DNA from: Chitinophagaceae bacterium
Lineage (GTDB): Bacteria > Bacteroidota > Bacteroidia > Chitinophagales > Chitinophagaceae
Reading direction: 5' to 3'
Assembly (NCBI GenBank): GCA_016786745.1
Contig: JAEUVS010000104.1
Location: forward strand, 22,104 to 86,103
Length of the DNA stretch: 64,000 bases
The notes under the pieces were generated by a model, which had not been told where the DNA came from, made no database searches, and was given only the letters and a program-made list of their open reading frames with translations. The position numbers and the translations under genes were made by a program. Below are positions 17,965-25,464 of this stretch, one piece after another. The number at the start of each line of letters is the position of its first letter. Positions within the stretch are counted from its first letter, which is position 1.

Positions 17965-18720
17965 CTACGCGGGCTGCAGTTGATTGCTCAACCATTTTTC
18001 GAAGCTTACAGTACCAGCCTCGAATTGTCCGGCGGGCACCAGCGCAGTGTGATTAACTTCGCCACCGAAATATTCTGGTTTTCCATTTGCCACGACTTTG
18101 CGCGGATCATTTGTATGTTGCAGGTATCTTCCAACGATGTCGTACATTTCGAAACGCTGTGGTCCGGCTATTTCCACGATGTCATTCTTCGGCCAACCTA
18201 CGGCGAAATCAGCTACAAAAGCGGCTACATCATCCGAAGCGATCGGCTGGAACTGAACATCGGAAAGATGTACCACTTCGTTTTCGGTTGCCTTGTTCGC
18301 AATGCCTCCCATAAATTCAAAGAACTGTGTGCTCCTGATAATAGTGTAAGGCACTCCTGATTTCTTAATCAGGTTTTCCTGCTCAATCTTGGCACGCATG
18401 TAACCGATATTTTGCATCTTGTCGACGCCGACAATTGAAAGCGCCACATGATGTTTTACTCCGGCGCCGATTTCAGCGGCAAGCAAATTATTTCCCGATG
18501 CCTGGAAAAATTCCAGTACGGCTTTATCTTCGAAAGAAGGAGAGTTCGAAAGGTCGATCACGACGTCTGTGTCTTTCATAGCTTCAGCTAATCCCTCTCC
18601 AGTAATCGTATTGATGCCCGTAGCAGGAGAAGCGGCGATTACCTGGTGGCTGTCATGGCGAAGTTTCGTGACAACTTTTGATCCGATGAGGCCCGAACCT
18701 CCGATTACAACGATCTTCAT
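17965..18720 (-). CDS. NmrA-like NAD(P)-binding SDR protein
   Basis: The 251-residue atypical short-chain dehydrogenase has the Rossmann motif VVIGGSGLIGSKVV (GxxGxxG, residues 7-13). The NmrA-family features are a missing YxxxK catalytic pair in the usual place, the GVPYTIIRSTQFFEF stretch and the helix MRAKIEQENLI. Members bind NAD(P) and act as quinone reductases or redox sensors. It is the first gene after the sigma-54-type promoter and palindrome, with its start about 40 bases downstream of the -12 element. A 120-base gap separates it from the rest of the cluster. Redox role is inferred. Confidence 0.85.
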   Translation of the reverse strand: MKIVVIGGSGLIGSKVVTKLRHDSHQVIAASPATGINTITGEGLAEAMKDTDVVIDLSNSPSFEDKAVLEFFQASGNNLLAAEIGAGVKHHVALSIVGVDKMQNIGYMRAKIEQENLIKKSGVPYTIIRSTQFFEFMGGIANKATENEVVHLSDVQFQPIASDDVAAFVADFAVGWPKNDIVEIAGPQRFEMYDIVGRYLQHTNDPRKVVANGKPEYFGGEVNHTALVPAGQFEAGTVSFEKWLSNQLQPA

Positions 18721-18760
18721 AATTTGATTTTTTTATTGGTGATTGTGTGATCGTCTATTA

Positions 18761-18777
18761 GGCGAATAAAATGCCAA
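18761..18777 (-). promoter_or_regulatory. Sigma-54 (-24/-12) promoter candidate
   Basis: On the minus strand this reads TTGGCATTTTATTCGCC. The GG and GC dinucleotides are exactly ten bases apart, as sigma-54 requires. TGGCA is perfect and the -12 half TCGC is one change from TTGC. Predicted initiation is near 18750, about 30 bases before the NmrA-like start at 18720. The next gene upstream encodes a sigma-54 activator, which makes chance less likely. Confidence 0.7.
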
Positions 18778-18838
18778 TGAATCAAACTATTGACTTTCAG
18801 GAACATCATTGAAAACGGGGATCCGATTTTTCACTGTA

Positions 18839-18856
18839 TTTCGTGAAATCACGAAA
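18839..18856. promoter_or_regulatory. Palindromic activator-binding site candidate (UAS)
   Basis: TTTCGTGA-AA-TCACGAAA is a perfect 8-base inverted repeat with a two-base spacer. It lies about 70 bases upstream of the -24 element and about 40 bases beyond the end of the sigma-54 activator gene. A second small palindrome, GTAATTAC (18857-18864), abuts it. Size, symmetry and distance fit a dimer-binding enhancer for the adjacent Fis-type regulator. Confidence 0.65.
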
Positions 18857-18892
18857 GTAATTACGAAATAAAGGGAATTAATGAGTGGAATC

Positions 18893-21562
18893 TCAAACGA
18901 GATAGTCGCTCTTGCCGATGTTTAATTTCTTCATTTTTGAATGAAGCGTATTGCCGGGAATTTGCAATACTTCGGCAGCGCTGCCGGGACCTGAAATTTT
19001 TCCTGCGCAGCGTTTTAAAGTCTGAATGATATAAGCGCGTTCAACTTCTTCCAGTGAACGGTTTGCGAGAAATGCGTGTTCCTGTTTATCACTGTCATTG
19101 TTCTGAGGAATGTATACTTCATCCAACACACCATCGGTGCAAAGAAGTATGCTGCGTTCCAATAGATGTTCGAGTTCTCTCACATTACCCGGCCACGTGT
19201 AACTGCGCAATTGCTGTATTACACGTGGTGAAACCTTCCTGATATTGCGACCACTGTTCCTGCTGTATTTCCGTACAAAAAAATGAGTAAGTGGTTCGAT
19301 GTCTTCCCCACGGTTGCGAAGAGGCGGCAAACTGATTGGAAATACATTTAACCTGAAATAAAGGTCTGCCCGGAAACGACCTGCCTTTACTTCATCTTCG
19401 AGGTTGCGGTTTGTTGCGGCAATCAACCGCACATCGATTTTTATTATTTGCTTACCACCTACGCGTTCCAATTCACGTTCCTGTATTACCCTGAGCAATT
19501 TTGCCTGGGCTTCGAGGGGCAATTCTCCTATTTCATCAAGAAACAGTGTGCTGTGATTTGCGAGTTCAAATTTGCCGATGCGGCGGTCTATAGCGCCGGT
19601 GAACGCTCCACGCTCGTGACCAAATAATTCGCTTTCGATGAGGCTGGCAGGCAACGCAGCACAATTAACTTTCACCATGAGCTTATCTTTTCGCGGCGAA
19701 GTATTGTGAAGGGCCCTTGCTATAAGTTCTTTTCCTGTGCCCGTTTCTCCCAGTACCAAAACTGTGGTGTTGGATTCAGCGACCAACGACATCAAACGAT
19801 ATACTTTCTGCATCTCGTCGCCGTTGCCAACAATTTCAGAAAAGTTATAAATGGTTTTAATCTGCTCCTTCAGGTAATCGTTCTCTACTTCAAGTTGTTT
19901 TTTATAAGCGAGTAATTTTTCGTTAGCCTGTATGTTAGCAATAGCTACCGATATCTGGGCGCATATGCCTCTCAGCAACAGCTGGCTCAAACGGTTTGCG
20001 ATCAGCCAGATGGTTCCGATGCTTCTATCGCGAACGCGTAGAGGAAGTCCGTAAACATTTTTTAACCCGGTTGTTTTCCAGAGTTTCGCATATTCGCTGC
20101 CGCTTCTCAATTCTTCTTCTATGTTGAACACGAGTCCATCTTTACTGGCGAGCACCTGTGCGGTGTATTGCTCGGAGATAGTGATACGATCGTTGGCGAG
20201 TTTATCGAAATTTATTTTCGCGTTTTCGAATGACGAAGGGTCGAACATGTATGCGGCCATGTGAACGCCGTCTTCTTCCATAACACGGATCATCGCCAGT
20301 TTCGTGTGCATCGTTTTATCAAGTACGGTGAATATCGCTTTCTGGAGATCCTGCTTTGTTCTTACCTGCGCTATGTCGTTGCTAAACTGTAGAAGGAATG
20401 CCTGCTCATCCTGCTTGTTGCTGATTTTTTCATTGGCCATGATGTTTGCCAATGCGATAGATATCTGCGCACAAATGCCCTGGAGCAGCTGTACGTTGAT
20501 GTCGTCGATATCTATAAAGAGAACTCCATGGTTTGTTTCGCCGTTGCGCAAGCGGATGCCCACTATTTCTGTAAACCCCATTTGTTTCCAGTACTGTAAA
20601 TAAGTTGACCGGATGCCACGTTCTATTTCTCTCTCTACGTTAAATAGTAAGGGGATGGCGCTGTTCAACACACGGTTTTGCAAGCCATCGTTTATCGGGT
20701 ACCTGGACTTTTCCAGTGTACTTAATAATTCCGGATCATGTTGTTTGGTAAGTTCATAGATGTATGGACTCATCGTGGTGTTGTCGTCGTTGAACCTACG
20801 GATAACAAATCCGTTGCGTGGATTCAGTTTCTTTAACGCCGTGCGAACGGCAGAGGCGAGTTCTTCTTTTGTTCGTACAGTAGAAATTTCGCTGCTGAAA
20901 TCAAGGAGAAACGATTTTTCTTTTTCCTTATTGAGGATCTCTTCGTTCTTAATAATATTCGATACGGCGCTCGACAGCTGCGGTACAATGCCTTTGATAA
21001 CATTCCGGAATTCTGAAGTAAAGCTGCCCGGCTTATCATTATAGATGTGAATAAAACCTATTGGCTTTCCTTCCTTCATGATGCGCGTCATCATAATTTC
21101 CCGCACACCCTTTTCATAATTTACGCGAAGAAACGTAGGGCTTTCGGGTTTATTCATTATATCTTCCAGTATAAAAGATACCGGTTCATCTGAGTGGAGC
21201 ACAGCCTGGATGAATGGTTCGTTGAGCGGAAATCGCGAATTCACCATTTCCAGGTATCGCGGATGGGAGCGGATAGGCGAGCCATCGTTGTCAAGCAGGA
21301 AGGGTACATAGGTTTCGTCTTTATAATCGATCAGCGTTACGATGGTGTGTGTGAAATAAAACAATCCTTTAATTCTTTTTTTAAAAAGAACAATCAGGTC
21401 GTTTTTTTCTCTTACTCTTGTGATGTCGTCGCTGAGTGCAAGCAGCACGTCGCGTTCTTTTCTTAGGTGTTCAACCTGTTCCTCGAATGATACAGTGATG
21501 TTCTGGTCTTTTTTATCGGCCCTGGCAGTTTTCAATTTTTCGCTTGTGCCTGCATCTTTCAT
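18893..21562 (-). CDS. Sigma-54-dependent transcriptional activator with three GAF domains
   Basis: The 889-residue regulator drives sigma-54 RNA polymerase. It has three tandem GAF sensor domains at about residues 40-210, 215-380 and 385-550; the second and third share near-identical borders (ICAQISIALANIMANEK against ICAQISVAIANIQANEK), showing internal duplication. A short coiled coil follows, then a AAA+ domain with Walker A GETGTGKE (605-612), the sigma-54 contact loop GAFTGA (652-657) and Walker B FLDEIG (674-679). A Fis-type HTH lies at about 840-885. There is no phospho-receiver domain, so it is probably triggered by a small ligand or redox signal bound by GAF, as in FhlA/NorR types. 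The likely target is the cluster downstream. Confidence 0.95.
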   Translation of the reverse strand: MKDAGTSEKLKTARADKKDQNITVSFEEQVEHLRKERDVLLALSDDITRVREKNDLIVLFKKRIKGLFYFTHTIVTLIDYKDETYVPFLLDNDGSPIRSHPRYLEMVNSRFPLNEPFIQAVLHSDEPVSFILEDIMNKPESPTFLRVNYEKGVREIMMTRIMKEGKPIGFIHIYNDKPGSFTSEFRNVIKGIVPQLSSAVSNIIKNEEILNKEKEKSFLLDFSSEISTVRTKEELASAVRTALKKLNPRNGFVIRRFNDDNTTMSPYIYELTKQHDPELLSTLEKSRYPINDGLQNRVLNSAIPLLFNVEREIERGIRSTYLQYWKQMGFTEIVGIRLRNGETNHGVLFIDIDDINVQLLQGICAQISIALANIMANEKISNKQDEQAFLLQFSNDIAQVRTKQDLQKAIFTVLDKTMHTKLAMIRVMEEDGVHMAAYMFDPSSFENAKINFDKLANDRITISEQYTAQVLASKDGLVFNIEEELRSGSEYAKLWKTTGLKNVYGLPLRVRDRSIGTIWLIANRLSQLLLRGICAQISVAIANIQANEKLLAYKKQLEVENDYLKEQIKTIYNFSEIVGNGDEMQKVYRLMSLVAESNTTVLVLGETGTGKELIARALHNTSPRKDKLMVKVNCAALPASLIESELFGHERGAFTGAIDRRIGKFELANHSTLFLDEIGELPLEAQAKLLRVIQERELERVGGKQIIKIDVRLIAATNRNLEDEVKAGRFRADLYFRLNVFPISLPPLRNRGEDIEPLTHFFVRKYSRNSGRNIRKVSPRVIQQLRSYTWPGNVRELEHLLERSILLCTDGVLDEVYIPQNNDSDKQEHAFLANRSLEEVERAYIIQTLKRCAGKISGPGSAAEVLQIPGNTLHSKMKKLNIGKSDYLV

Positions 21563-21602
21563 TGACGGCGATTTGCAGTTACTGATTTGGACAGGAGGAG
21601 GG

Positions 21603-21610
21603 CAAAGGTA
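21603..21610 (-). promoter_or_regulatory. Bacteroidota -7 promoter element of the activator gene
   Basis: The minus strand reads TACCTTTG, a perfect match to the TAnnTTTG -7 element of Bacteroidota housekeeping promoters, 40 bases before the ATG at 21562. No clear -33 TTTG is seen. Confidence 0.5.
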
Positions 21611-21714
21611 GTGAATACATTAAATTCCCTGTATTATATCTTACCCGGGTGCCAACTAATGTTAACCTACAATTCGTAAGTTCATTAAATTTAGGGTAAC
21701 CCCGGGACCTTACT

Positions 21715-22317
21715 ATGATTCAGAATTCTGAATTTATGTTGGATGAGCTTTCCAAACATTTCAATGCAAGGCTTATTCCAAAGGACTTTACTGATAACCT
21801 GCCGTTGCTGGCGGATATTCTTAACGGAAAGCTTCCACCTCCGGAAATGAGGCATTGTTTAAAATTGCCACTCGGTGAGGAAAAGGTGTTTCGTCAATTA
21901 ATCTCCTTCGGATACCCCGAATTAATAGGTAACATAATTAAACGCGTTCAAATTGAAACCGAGAGCTATGACAACTTCAGGTCAGAGATGTCCTATGAAA
22001 CGGTTGAATGGTATAAAGAGGTTGTTTTTCAGTTGGCAAAGGTTGTTGATATCGAGGTAAGTGAGCCAGATCGAATGATTTATATCGTCTGTCCTGAAAT
22101 ATTGGTTGAATTGCTATGGTGCCCCCTGTCTCAATTTCATACCAGCGTTCTTTCCCAACTGGAGCATTTCAATCGTTTCAATGATATTTTTGCCATTTAC
22201 GCTGACACCTCCGATAGTCCACCAAACTTGTTTGTCAATTCAAAAGCACCTACATCGTTTTCTTACTTCATTATTGCATACATCGCTGAAAACCTAAATA
22301 TTCCCTTGTCCATTTAA
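21715..22317 (+). CDS. Hypothetical protein paired with the FRG-domain gene
   Basis: The 200-residue protein has no recognisable family. It is predicted mostly helical, has no signal peptide and no long membrane segment, and contains LPLGEEKVFRQLISFGYPELI and VCPEILVELLWCPLSQFHTS with a few hydrophobic stretches. The ATG at 21715 is the first in frame. It ends three bases before the FRG gene starts, so both are on one message. It might be an accessory or immunity partner, but nothing in the sequence shows this. Confidence 0.65.
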   Translation: MIQNSEFMLDELSKHFNARLIPKDFTDNLPLLADILNGKLPPPEMRHCLKLPLGEEKVFRQLISFGYPELIGNIIKRVQIETESYDNFRSEMSYETVEWYKEVVFQLAKVVDIEVSEPDRMIYIVCPEILVELLWCPLSQFHTSVLSQLEHFNRFNDIFAIYADTSDSPPNLFVNSKAPTSFSYFIIAYIAENLNIPLSI

Positions 22318-22320
22318 CAT

Positions 22321-23442
22321 ATGAACGAAATTAATCAAGATGATATCAGGTTAGCCTATCCGGGATTTTATAACATTTACTCTATCAGAAATGAAATATC
22401 TATTCATTCGATGCGTTTGCCGACTGATGATTTGCCCCAGCATCAGAACAGCTATCTCCTGGATGATCATTACGGGCGTGTTCTCCAATCAAACGTTTCC
22501 ATGCCGTATGCGCATTCAGATGCGATAGATTTTTACGTTCGGGATTTCGATGCCGACATTGTTGACGTACTAAGAGTGCCATTCCGGAAAATACCCGTTT
22601 ACAGGTTTACCGATGTTCACCAGATCGAGAAACTTGCCAATAAGTTAAAGGATGAAAATGAAGGTTATACAGTGCTGTTGAGGGGGCAAACCAAATTTTA
22701 CCCGATAAAAAGAGATGCAGAAGAATTTATGTTTCTCTATGGTGAGAATGCACCAAAGGAGCCGTCCTTTCATCCAAGCTTTTTAAGAAGTAAATTCAAT
22801 GATTTTTTTATTTACAACCTTTGGCACGCGCAGGTAGCGAATATGTTGCACGATATTGGCGTGGATCTTTCCGGGTTTCTGCCTGAAGTTAAAATAAAAG
22901 AATACTACGCTGATGTTGATAAGATTAAGGGTTCACCACATTTTACGCCACTTGCCCTTGGTATTGCGCAGCACTATGGTTTACCAAGCATTGGCCTGGA
23001 TTTGACGAAAGATGTGAAAGTCGCGTGCTGGTTCGCTTCGCATGAACTCAAAACAGGTGACAAAGGCGTTACTTCAGCACCGCCCCTTGTTGATTTTAAA
23101 GAATCTACGATATATTTTTTTCGATGTCCGGCGGATGCGGTTTTTTCTCATCAGCATGTCAAGCCGAAATTTGTTGAAAATACCCGACCCGACAGGCAGG
23201 ATGCCTGGTTTTGTCATGCAGGTTGGGGATTCGCAAAAAATCAACTGGGAAGCTATTTAATGGCGGCAATCCGACTGGATGAAAGTATTTTAAGCATCTT
23301 CAAAGATGGGTATGATCATCACTTGTTCCCGGGGCGTGAAGAAGATCTCATGCTTAATTTCTTTTTGGACATGCGTGAAAACGATAGTCAAAAAGGAGAA
23401 GTGGCAAGAGCGCTGGAAAGAATATATTTGTTAGGAACCTGA
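22321..23442 (+). CDS. FRG domain-containing protein
   Basis: The 373-residue protein contains an FRG domain: LLRGQ (residues 119-123, a variant of the eponymous F/Y-R-G motif) followed by IAQHYGLPSIGLDLTKDVKVACWFAS (from 215), which matches the family's Q-H-x-G-L-P-T-x-x-L-D-W-T block. In this copy the usual LDWT is LDLT. The first ~95 residues are outside the domain and unfamiliar. FRG proteins are widespread and mostly uncharacterised. Co-transcription with an unknown small gene, isolated between unrelated operons and followed by a terminator-like hairpin, gives a compact accessory module. No signal peptide is seen, so it is cytoplasmic. Confidence 0.8.
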   Translation: MNEINQDDIRLAYPGFYNIYSIRNEISIHSMRLPTDDLPQHQNSYLLDDHYGRVLQSNVSMPYAHSDAIDFYVRDFDADIVDVLRVPFRKIPVYRFTDVHQIEKLANKLKDENEGYTVLLRGQTKFYPIKRDAEEFMFLYGENAPKEPSFHPSFLRSKFNDFFIYNLWHAQVANMLHDIGVDLSGFLPEVKIKEYYADVDKIKGSPHFTPLALGIAQHYGLPSIGLDLTKDVKVACWFASHELKTGDKGVTSAPPLVDFKESTIYFFRCPADAVFSHQHVKPKFVENTRPDRQDAWFCHAGWGFAKNQLGSYLMAAIRLDESILSIFKDGYDHHLFPGREEDLMLNFFLDMRENDSQKGEVARALERIYLLGT

Positions 23443-23460
23443 CCAGGCAGTAAATCCGGA

Positions 23461-23487
23461 TTACGCAAACGTTAGCGTAAAATTATT
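23461..23487 (+). terminator. Hairpin after the FRG gene
   Basis: TTACGC - eight-base loop - GCGTAA, a six-base perfect stem 19 bases after the FRG stop, followed by an A/T-rich stretch (AATTATTT). The T-run is weak, so termination is plausible but not certain. Confidence 0.45.
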
Positions 23488-23596
23488 TCTCGGAATTTTT
23501 ATTATACTTGCTTACAAGCCGTTCCCGCTTTATCCGGTTGCCACATTGAAAGTACACGCCTTGTCAGCTTGAAAAGTTTATCGAAATTGTTTCAAA

Positions 23597-24184
23597 TTGT
23601 TTAACCGGGCTGAATATAACGAACTAACTGCACTACAACGTCTTTCACAGGGCGACGACTCGGCCTTCGATGAATTATTTTATGCCAACTGGGATCATGT
23701 TTATTCAGCCGCTTTGTACATGACGAAGTCACCGGAAATGGCGGATGATATAGCGCAGGAAACATTTCTGCTGCTATGGAAAGAAAGGCAAAATATTTCG
23801 CGGATAAAAAATCTAAAAGGCTTTCTCTACACCCACGTAAAGTTCCAGGTTCATAAAGTATTCCGGAGGATGAAAGTAGAAGATGCGTTTGCCCTCTATC
23901 TTAACCACAAACTTTCTCTCTCGAATGAAGTTCCGGAACAGGAAACGAGCCTTGCGCTGAAAGACATTGAATCATCACTTCAAAAGGGCATCGAACAGCT
24001 TTCTCCCCAGCAAAAACGTGCCTTTACACTCAGCAGGGAACATGGCCTCACGCACGAGGATATCAGTAAACTTATGGGTGTCAGTAAGAAGACTGTTAAA
24101 GATTATATCGTTCGTTCGCTCGCTTTTCTGAGACCTTACATCGACCACTATGGCTTGCTAATCATTCTGATCGCAAGCTTCTGA
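23597..24184 (+). CDS. ECF RNA polymerase sigma factor (FecI-like)
   Basis: The 195-residue sigma-70 family extracytoplasmic-function factor has region 2 (FDELFYANWDHVYSAALYMT ... DDIAQETFLLLWKER) and region 4 (LSPQQKRAFTLSREHGLTHE ... VSKKTVKDYIVRSLAFL). The only plausible start after the in-frame stop at 23570 is TTG at 23597. A hydrophobic tail (GLLIILIASF), common in this Bacteroidota sigma group, ends the protein. It precedes FecR and an STN-bearing SusC, the classic set for cell-surface signalling: substrate binding to SusC is relayed through FecR to free the sigma factor. It likely drives the downstream uptake and oxidation operon. Confidence 0.92.
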   Translation: MFNRAEYNELTALQRLSQGDDSAFDELFYANWDHVYSAALYMTKSPEMADDIAQETFLLLWKERQNISRIKNLKGFLYTHVKFQVHKVFRRMKVEDAFALYLNHKLSLSNEVPEQETSLALKDIESSLQKGIEQLSPQQKRAFTLSREHGLTHEDISKLMGVSKKTVKDYIVRSLAFLRPYIDHYGLLIILIASF

Positions 24185-24263
24185 AAATTTTTTCTTTCCC
24201 TTCACTTCCTTTTTCCTTTTTCGCGGTTCATAGCCAGGTACAAACTTCACCAAACTGCTTATT

Positions 24264-25433
24264 ATGATGTCCTCCGAACTTAAATCGCTGCTGGAACAGT
24301 ATTTATCCGGCTCCCTGTCCGAAGAGGATTTCAGGCGTTTGTGGAGCACGCTGCAGGATCGTGCCAGCGATGCCGACTGGCTCGAGGCTATTGAACAGGC
24401 GATACTTGCAAAAAATGAAACTCTCTCACCTGATTACAGCAAAGCAGCTGAAGCACTGGTAAAAATCAAGGAAAGAATTGTTGAGGAAGAGATAAAGCGC
24501 CGCAAACCCGTGGTGCGCATTCTGCCGATGCTGAAATACGCTGCCGCTATTGCGATTGCCGTACTTACCACTGTTCTCATTTTCTATTCTACAAAAGGTG
24601 ATAAGTTTCAGGCGAACACGGCGGGCACTGTAAAAATTCCACAGGATGTTGAGCCCGGCGGTGATAAAGCGATCCTTACATTGGCAGACGGTTCAACAAT
24701 TGTTCTTGACAATGCTTCCGACGGACAAATCGCGAAGCAGGGATACATGCAGGTTGTGAAATTGCCCAACGGCCAAATACAATACAAATCAATACCTGGT
24801 GATAACGGCAAAATTGCGGCGATCAGTTATAATACTATGTCGACCCCGCGAGGTGGACAATACCAGCTCATTTTGCCAGACGGATCGAAAGTGTGGTTGA
24901 ATGCTGAATCATCGATCACTTATCCCGTTGCGTTTACGGAACACGAGCGGAGGGTTAGAATTATTGGTGAAGTTTATTTCGAAGTGGCAAAAGATAAAAC
25001 GAAACCCTTTCATGTTGAAACCGGCGATACAGAAATAGAAGTTCTCGGCACGCACTTCAATGTTAAGGCATATGCTGAAGACGGTCCCACCAAAACAAGC
25101 CTGCTTGAAGGTTCTGTCAAAATCAACACGCAGATCCTGAAGCCGGGTGAGGCGTTTATGAACGGAAGAATCGTTCCTACAAATATTGAACAGGATGTGG
25201 CCTGGAAAAATGGCATTTTCAATTTCAACAATCAGAATCTTTCACAGGTAATGCTGCAACTGGCTCGCTGGTACGATCTGCAGGTAGAGTATCCCGGCGG
25301 CATTCCTGAAAAAGAGTATGGCGGTGAAATAGGCCGTAATCTCAGGCTTGGACAGGTATTGAAAGGTTTGGAAAACTCTGGAGTTCATTTTGAATTGATT
25401 GGAAAACGTGTTGTTGTTACAAAAGAAAACTAA
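24264..25433 (+). CDS. FecR family anti-sigma factor
   Basis: The 389-residue inner-membrane regulator has a cytoplasmic N-terminus (residues 1-80), which should hold the ECF sigma factor, and a single membrane helix at about 89-108. The periplasmic FecR domain (STPRGGQYQLILPDGSKVWL ... VRIIGEVYFEVAKDKTKPFH) is followed by a C-terminal DUF4974 domain (NFNNQNLSQVMLQLARWYDL ... GVHFELIGKRVVVTK). The periplasmic part should touch the STN domain of the SusC encoded 31 bases downstream. The start ATG is at 24264; a second ATG follows directly. Confidence 0.93.
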   Translation: MMSSELKSLLEQYLSGSLSEEDFRRLWSTLQDRASDADWLEAIEQAILAKNETLSPDYSKAAEALVKIKERIVEEEIKRRKPVVRILPMLKYAAAIAIAVLTTVLIFYSTKGDKFQANTAGTVKIPQDVEPGGDKAILTLADGSTIVLDNASDGQIAKQGYMQVVKLPNGQIQYKSIPGDNGKIAAISYNTMSTPRGGQYQLILPDGSKVWLNAESSITYPVAFTEHERRVRIIGEVYFEVAKDKTKPFHVETGDTEIEVLGTHFNVKAYAEDGPTKTSLLEGSVKINTQILKPGEAFMNGRIVPTNIEQDVAWKNGIFNFNNQNLSQVMLQLARWYDLQVEYPGGIPEKEYGGEIGRNLRLGQVLKGLENSGVHFELIGKRVVVTKEN

Positions 25434-25464
25434 ATGCTTATTCACGATCAAATGACGAAAACTT

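Noticed and set aside
21633..21652. Second sigma-54-like site upstream of the activator gene (TTGGCACCCGGG...)
   Set aside because: The -24 half is perfect, but no GC occurs ten bases after GG, so it lacks a -12 element.
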